Shown here: piece after piece, positions 60,664 through 64,000 of the stretch
Position numbering within the stretch: position 1 is the stretch's first letter
Layout of the letters: the number at the start of each line of letters is the position of its first letter
Origin: Gp6-AA40 sp035649635
Lineage (GTDB): Bacteria; Acidobacteriota; Vicinamibacteria; Vicinamibacterales; UBA2999
Direction: 5' to 3'
Length of the DNA: 64,000 nt
Assembly: GCA_035649635.1 (NCBI GenBank)
Contig: DASRJE010000102.1
Span: forward strand, 119,078 to 183,077
Made by a program: the position numbers and the translations under genes
Notes under the pieces: generated by a model
The model's database searches: none
Told to the model about the DNA's origin: nothing
What the model saw: the letters and a program-made list of their open reading frames with translations, nothing else

Positions 60664-61992
60664 TCACGACGGATAACGCTCGAGTCGATCCTCCACCATC
60701 TGCCAGCGCTCGCGCACGACCCGCCAGACAATCCAGCCCGAAACGGCAACAATCGCTGTCGCCACGACGTCGCGCAAGGCCGCAGTAGTAATTAGAGAAA
60801 GGCTCAGCACCGCGGACATGAGCGCAATCACGATCCCCGCCCTCAGATGAAAGGGCGCCCCAGCACGACGGGTACGGAGAACGGGGAGCGCCAGGCAAAG
60901 GATGACGTATGTAAACACGCGGGTGGCTACCGTGATCGTGATCGCCGTTGTAAAGGAACTGAGCAGAGTGGCCGCAAGCGCTGCCACTGCGCAGAGCAGC
61001 GTCGCCAGGACGGGCACGCGACGTTTCTCGTGTAGAACCGAGAACTGCGACGGGAGCTGCCCTTGCTCCCCCATCGCCATGAGCGTTCGCGTAGTCCCGA
61101 TCATCTGCGGAAGCAACGTCCCGAGCATCACCACGATCGCTCCCCCGGCAACGATCCGGCCGCCTACTGAGCCCAGCATGAGAGTCGCGGCATCGGCGAG
61201 AGGTCGCCGCGATTCCGCCAGCCCGGGCAATGTGACGATACACGCGTACTGAACGACGACGTACAAGACGGAAACGATGGCGACGCTTGCCAGGATCGCA
61301 AACGGCAGGTTGCGCCTCGGATCGACCGTTTCGCCGGTCGCAATCGGACCGTTTTCGAAGCCGAAGAACGCGAACAGCAGCACCGAGATGGTCGCCGTAA
61401 AGCTCGCGAACGACGGCGCCGTGCCCACGATTACGACCGGTGCCTGCGCGAGCAGGAGTCCGCCAATGGCAAACACGACCAGCAACGCGACCTTAACGAC
61501 CGTCAATAGGGTGCTGACCCAGGCTGTCTGCCGGATGCCCGACAACAAGAGGCACGTGAGGGCCGCTACGACACTGCTGACGAACGCGACTCTCCCGGCC
61601 CCGCGCGCAGCCCCGTCAGCAAACAATCCGACGTATTCAACCAGCAATCCGCACACTGTCGCGAACGCCAAAACCCGCGACACCCAAATCAGCCAGCCGG
61701 TCACGAATCCAACTGTGGGCCCGAACGCATCCAGCGCAATGAGGTACGGGCCTCCTGATTTGTCATAGCGACTGCTGACTTCGGCCAGGCACAGGGCAAT
61801 GCCGGCAACGAGCGTGGCGGCCACGACCCAGGCGACAAGGCTGTAGGCGCCCGACATGCCGAAGGCTGTTGCCGGAAGACCAAGGACTCCGGCGCCGACC
61901 ATGCCGTTGACGTGCATCGCGAGAAGGTGACCGCGTGAGATGCCTCGTATCAGCCTAGTGGCCGGCACTACGTGGCTCACAAGCGCCGCCAC
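60664..61992 (-). CDS. APC-family amino acid permease
   Basis: A 442-residue inner-membrane transporter with about twelve membrane segments. The family motif GMVGAGVLGLPATAFGMSGAY in TM1, EVSSRYDKSGGPYLIALDAFG and FAFFGFENGPIATGETVDPRRNLPFAI in TM6 fit cationic or neutral amino acid:proton symporters. Its start overlaps the end of the GNAT gene by 16 bases, so they are cotranscribed. It converges on the ABC exporter gene. Confidence 0.9.
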   Translation of the reverse strand: MAALVSHVVPATRLIRGISRGHLLAMHVNGMVGAGVLGLPATAFGMSGAYSLVAWVVAATLVAGIALCLAEVSSRYDKSGGPYLIALDAFGPTVGFVTGWLIWVSRVLAFATVCGLLVEYVGLFADGAARGAGRVAFVSSVVAALTCLLLSGIRQTAWVSTLLTVVKVALLVVFAIGGLLLAQAPVVIVGTAPSFASFTATISVLLFAFFGFENGPIATGETVDPRRNLPFAILASVAIVSVLYVVVQYACIVTLPGLAESRRPLADAATLMLGSVGGRIVAGGAIVVMLGTLLPQMIGTTRTLMAMGEQGQLPSQFSVLHEKRRVPVLATLLCAVAALAATLLSSFTTAITITVATRVFTYVILCLALPVLRTRRAGAPFHLRAGIVIALMSAVLSLSLITTAALRDVVATAIVAVSGWIVWRVVRERWQMVEDRLERYPS

Positions 61993-62501
61993 ATGATGGT
62001 CGTCGTGTTGAACGTGCCGTCGGGATTGCGGGCGAAGTCCGGGATTCGCCCGGCCGACGAGTATCCGAGATGCTGGTAGAACAATTCAGGGCCATCGTCC
62101 GATCTCGTATTCAGAACGAGCAGAGTGCGGCCGTTCTCACGCGCCACGTCATCGACCCTTGCCATCAAGTGGGCAGCGATGCCCCGCTTTCGACAGTCGC
62201 GCCGGACGATCAGCCGCTGAACCTCCGCACGGTGCCGCCCGTTCTGTTGTGCGGCAAACACGAGTTGAACCGAGCCGACAATGGTGTCGTCTTCGAGCGC
62301 CGCCAGGATCACTCGCTTGCCGAGCGCCGCCTCGCGCAGGCGCTCGTTCCAGTACGTGTTGGCGAGCGTCTCGTCGAACGGCGCCAGGAAGCCGACCGAC
62401 GCGCCATCGTCGACGGCGTCGCGAAGGAGGGCGACCAGTTCACGCAACCTGTCTGCGCGCCCGTTCGCATCTGACGACAATCGCTCGATTCTGAGTGCCA
62501 A
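61977..62501 (-). CDS. GNAT-family N-acetyltransferase
   Basis: A 174-residue enzyme with the acetyl-CoA site QRLIVRRDCRKRGIAAHLMARVDDVARENG (motif A, R-x-x-G-I/A), followed by LLVLNTRSDDGPELFYQHLGYSSAGRIPDFA (motif B). The acceptor is unknown; overlap with an amino acid permease gene hints at an amino acid or related amine. No membrane segment. Confidence 0.9.
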   Translation of the reverse strand: MALRIERLSSDANGRADRLRELVALLRDAVDDGASVGFLAPFDETLANTYWNERLREAALGKRVILAALEDDTIVGSVQLVFAAQQNGRHRAEVQRLIVRRDCRKRGIAAHLMARVDDVARENGRTLLVLNTRSDDGPELFYQHLGYSSAGRIPDFARNPDGTFNTTTIMWRRL

Positions 62502-62645
62502 AGGTCTAAGTGGCCCTTGCGGGTGCCAGGATTTTAAGCTCGACTGAGGCTGTGCGTCTGTCTAGCGTCTAACGTTACACAGAGAGAAGCTCTGAAGCGG
62601 CTTATATTCTTCTCGTCCACTCAATCGGATCTGCGAGGCTATCCC

Positions 62646-63128
62646 ATGCTCCGGAACCTGCGCGCGGCGACGCTCGTCGCTGTCTCCCTCTTGACGCTCG
62701 TGGCCACCACTTCCGCTCAATGGTTGACGTAACCGACTGCGGGGATTCCTCGCCTCCCTGACGGTAAACCGAACCTGTCTGCGGCGGCGCCGCGATCGGT
62801 GGACGGCAAACCCGATCTCTCGGGTCTGTGGCACGCCGGGCCGAAGTGGGACACCGATTTCAAAGAGACCGACGTTCAGCAGTGGGCACAGGAACAGGCT
62901 CGACGGCGACTGGCAAATCCCGCGTCGCTCTCATGGAGTGTGTTGTGCCTGCCGCCGGGGCCGATGGTGACCTTCAGCGGACCATTGAAGATCATTCAGA
63001 CGCCGCAGATCGTCGCCGTGCTCTACGAGGTGCCAAACAATTTCCGTCAAATCTTCCTTGAGGGCCGCAGTCTTCCGAAAGACCCCGACCCGACTTGGCA
63101 GGGCTACTCGGCAATGGCCTGCCGATGA
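62646..63128 (+). pseudogene. Broken secreted protein with tandem PDGKP(N/D)LS motif
   Basis: Signal peptide MLRNLRAATLVAVSLLTLVA through TTSAQ is followed by an in-frame TAA at 62730. The same frame then continues TAGIPRLPDGKPNLSAAAPR, VDGKPDLSGLWHAGPKWD, LCLPPGPMVTFSGPLKIIQT and DPDPTWQGYS, a secreted protein family of unknown role that I associate with Acidobacteriota. The frame ends at 63128 just after WQGYS, where family members normally continue for another 50-100 residues. So the gene has both a nonsense codon and a lost 3' end, next to recombinase remains. Confidence 0.75.
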
Positions 63129-63167
63129 GCGAGAGCCATTGAGTCAGCCGAAGTTCGAAGAATTTCG

Positions 63168-63783
63168 ATGCGAATTGCGCCTCGCACGACGCAGTCGAAC
63201 GACTGTCGCCAGCAGCAACGCGGTTCCACCCACAAAGAAGCGAACCCGTACTTGCGCGATCTGATCGTTGCCGCGCTCGAAACCGGGTGCCGCCGCGGGG
63301 AACTCCAGTCTCCAACGTGGTCACAGATTCGCTGGACAGACAACATCCTGTTGCTGCCTGCCAACAAGACGAAAAACGAACCAACCACGGGCGATCCCAA
63401 TGACATCGCGACTTCGCGCGATGCTGGAGACGCGCAAGCACGACCTCACCGGACGCGAGTACCCACCGAACGCATTCGTGTTTGGGAACGAAGTCGGCGC
63501 ACAAGTCAAGAGCATCAAGGGCGGATGGAAGAGCGCCTGCTTGCGAGCAGGGATCGAAGGACTCACATTCCACGACCTGCGGCGAGAGTTTGCAAGCCGA
63601 CTGCTCGAGACCCCCGGAGTGGCCGACCATGACGTCCGGGACTGGCTCGGGCATGCAAATATCACAACCACTAGCCGGTACTTGGCAACGACAGGGGCTC
63701 GCAGGCAGCACACTCTAAAAAGGTTCGAAGACCACCGCCGCGTGCCATCGCCAGTCGACCCATCCGCGGATGCCGGCAGGTAG
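63168..63783 (+). pseudogene. Frameshifted tyrosine recombinase (phage-type integrase), C-terminal half
   Basis: One frame gives EANPYLRDLIVAALETGCRRGELQSPTWSQIRW..ILLLPANKTKNEP with the first catalytic Arg (CRRGEL); about position 63400 homology moves to the next frame: RAIPMTSRLRAMLETRKH..AFVFGNEVG..WKSACLRAGIEGLTFHDLRREFASRLLE (HxxR box), then GHANITTTSRYLAT with the nucleophile Tyr. The N-terminal arm-binding domain is not readable, and a single-base shift breaks the catalytic domain, so it should be inactive. It marks an old integration site. Confidence 0.82.
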
Positions 63784-63828
63784 CCAATACAGAGAGCCGC
63801 AACTGCAAGTTTCGTCGCGATGATACGC

Positions 63829-63863
63829 AATGGGCAACGCTACGGCGACGGCGTTAGCCCATT
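63829..63863. terminator. Imperfect inverted repeat before the Ser/Thr kinase gene
   Basis: AATGGGCAACGC and GCGTTAGCCCATT pair over 12 bases with one bulged A and a ten-base loop. It may end transcripts from the integrase side or be an operator for the kinase gene. Confidence 0.5.
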
Positions 63864-63916
63864 ACCTATCTTTGGTTCACACACTCGTATAATCACAGCG
63901 GTTCCGAGCAACTGCG

Positions 63917-64000
63917 ATGTCATTGACTCCCGGTACGCGCGTCGGCCCGTATGAGATCACTGCCCTCATTGGCGAGGGCGGCATGGGCAAGGTCTGGCGA
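63917..64000 (+). CDS. Hanks-type Ser/Thr protein kinase, N-terminus (cut by window edge)
   Basis: The visible 28 residues, MSLTPGTRVGPYEITALIGE followed by GGMGKVWR, contain the glycine-rich ATP loop GEGGMG and the approach to the catalytic Lys, as in PknB-like kinases numerous in Acidobacteriota. A -10 box TATAAT lies at 63888-63893, 24 bases before the ATG; no good -35 box is seen. The rest is outside the window. Confidence 0.88.
   Translation, partial: MSLTPGTRVGPYEITALIGEGGMGKVWR

Noticed and set aside
63168..63783. Active integrase or intact genomic island boundary
   Set aside because: The reading frame is shifted inside the catalytic domain and the N-terminus is missing; no matching att repeats were seen.

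Overview
The window is GC-rich, gene-dense bacterial chromosome with no rRNA, tRNA, CRISPR array or intact mobile element that I could find. Several traits suggest an Acidobacteriota member, perhaps Vicinamibacteria-like: a VWA secreted protein of the type common in that phylum, a truncated secreted protein carrying the tandem 'PDGKP(N/D)LS' motif, many hybrid sensor kinases and sigma-54 activators, a Pkn-type Ser/Thr kinase at the right edge, and a cell envelope with TolC, TonB and RND components. This placement is inference from gene content, not a database result.

Layout. 1-4.4 kb: a minus-strand group (NtrY-like sensor kinase cut by the left edge, nrdR, flippase-like membrane protein) diverges from purC and a tiny Fis-type protein. 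4.45-6.7 kb: a sigma-70 promoter overlapping a CIRCE operator drives groES-groEL, closed by a strong terminator. 6.9-16.3 kb: two-component signalling, with a hybrid kinase and response regulator on plus facing a minus-strand run of TonB-like protein, redoxin, orphan periplasmic binding protein and PAS/GAF hybrid kinase. 16.4-18 kb: YflT-like stress protein, VWA protein and tatA. 18-26.6 kb: a long minus-strand series pckA, gatB, ftsE, ftsX, a 103-residue unknown protein, glycerate kinase and rnr. 26.9-29.9 kb: ECF sigma factor with its likely anti-sigma, a long-type ispH and a Spy-like periplasmic protein. 30-36.6 kb: a complete TolC-adaptor-RND tripartite pump whose three subunits all carry glycine-rich tracts. 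36.6-42 kb: minus strand, folK, ferritin-like protein and dksA, then the YbbP-YbbA-TesA extraction system.

42-51 kb: decayed remnant of a fused transaldolase/glucose-6-phosphate isomerase gene, PP2C phosphatase, TPR-sigma54 activator, PilZ protein, metallo-hydrolase, NTF2-like protein, GAF-sigma54 activator and a glycine-zipper lipoprotein. 51-58 kb: secreted M1 aminopeptidase, a cytochrome c tail fragment, LtrA-like protein, a polytopic mannosyltransferase-like protein and an orphan MreB. 58-64 kb: SET-domain protein with an ABC exporter, an amino acid permease with a GNAT enzyme, then a scar containing a truncated secreted-protein gene and a frameshifted tyrosine recombinase, and the start of a Ser/Thr kinase.

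Two short dispersed hairpin families (a GACACCGGGTGTC-core inverted repeat with a 12-nt loop, two copies; a GGCGGGTC hairpin, three copies) sit between genes and probably end transcripts. One copy of the first family lies against the folK start and supplies its first codons. No clearly new defence or biosynthetic system is visible. The most interesting leads are the redoxin/binding-protein/kinase operon, the glycine-rich pump, the dispersed inverted repeats, the MreB-SET-ABC neighbourhood and the unknown 103-residue gene after ftsX.
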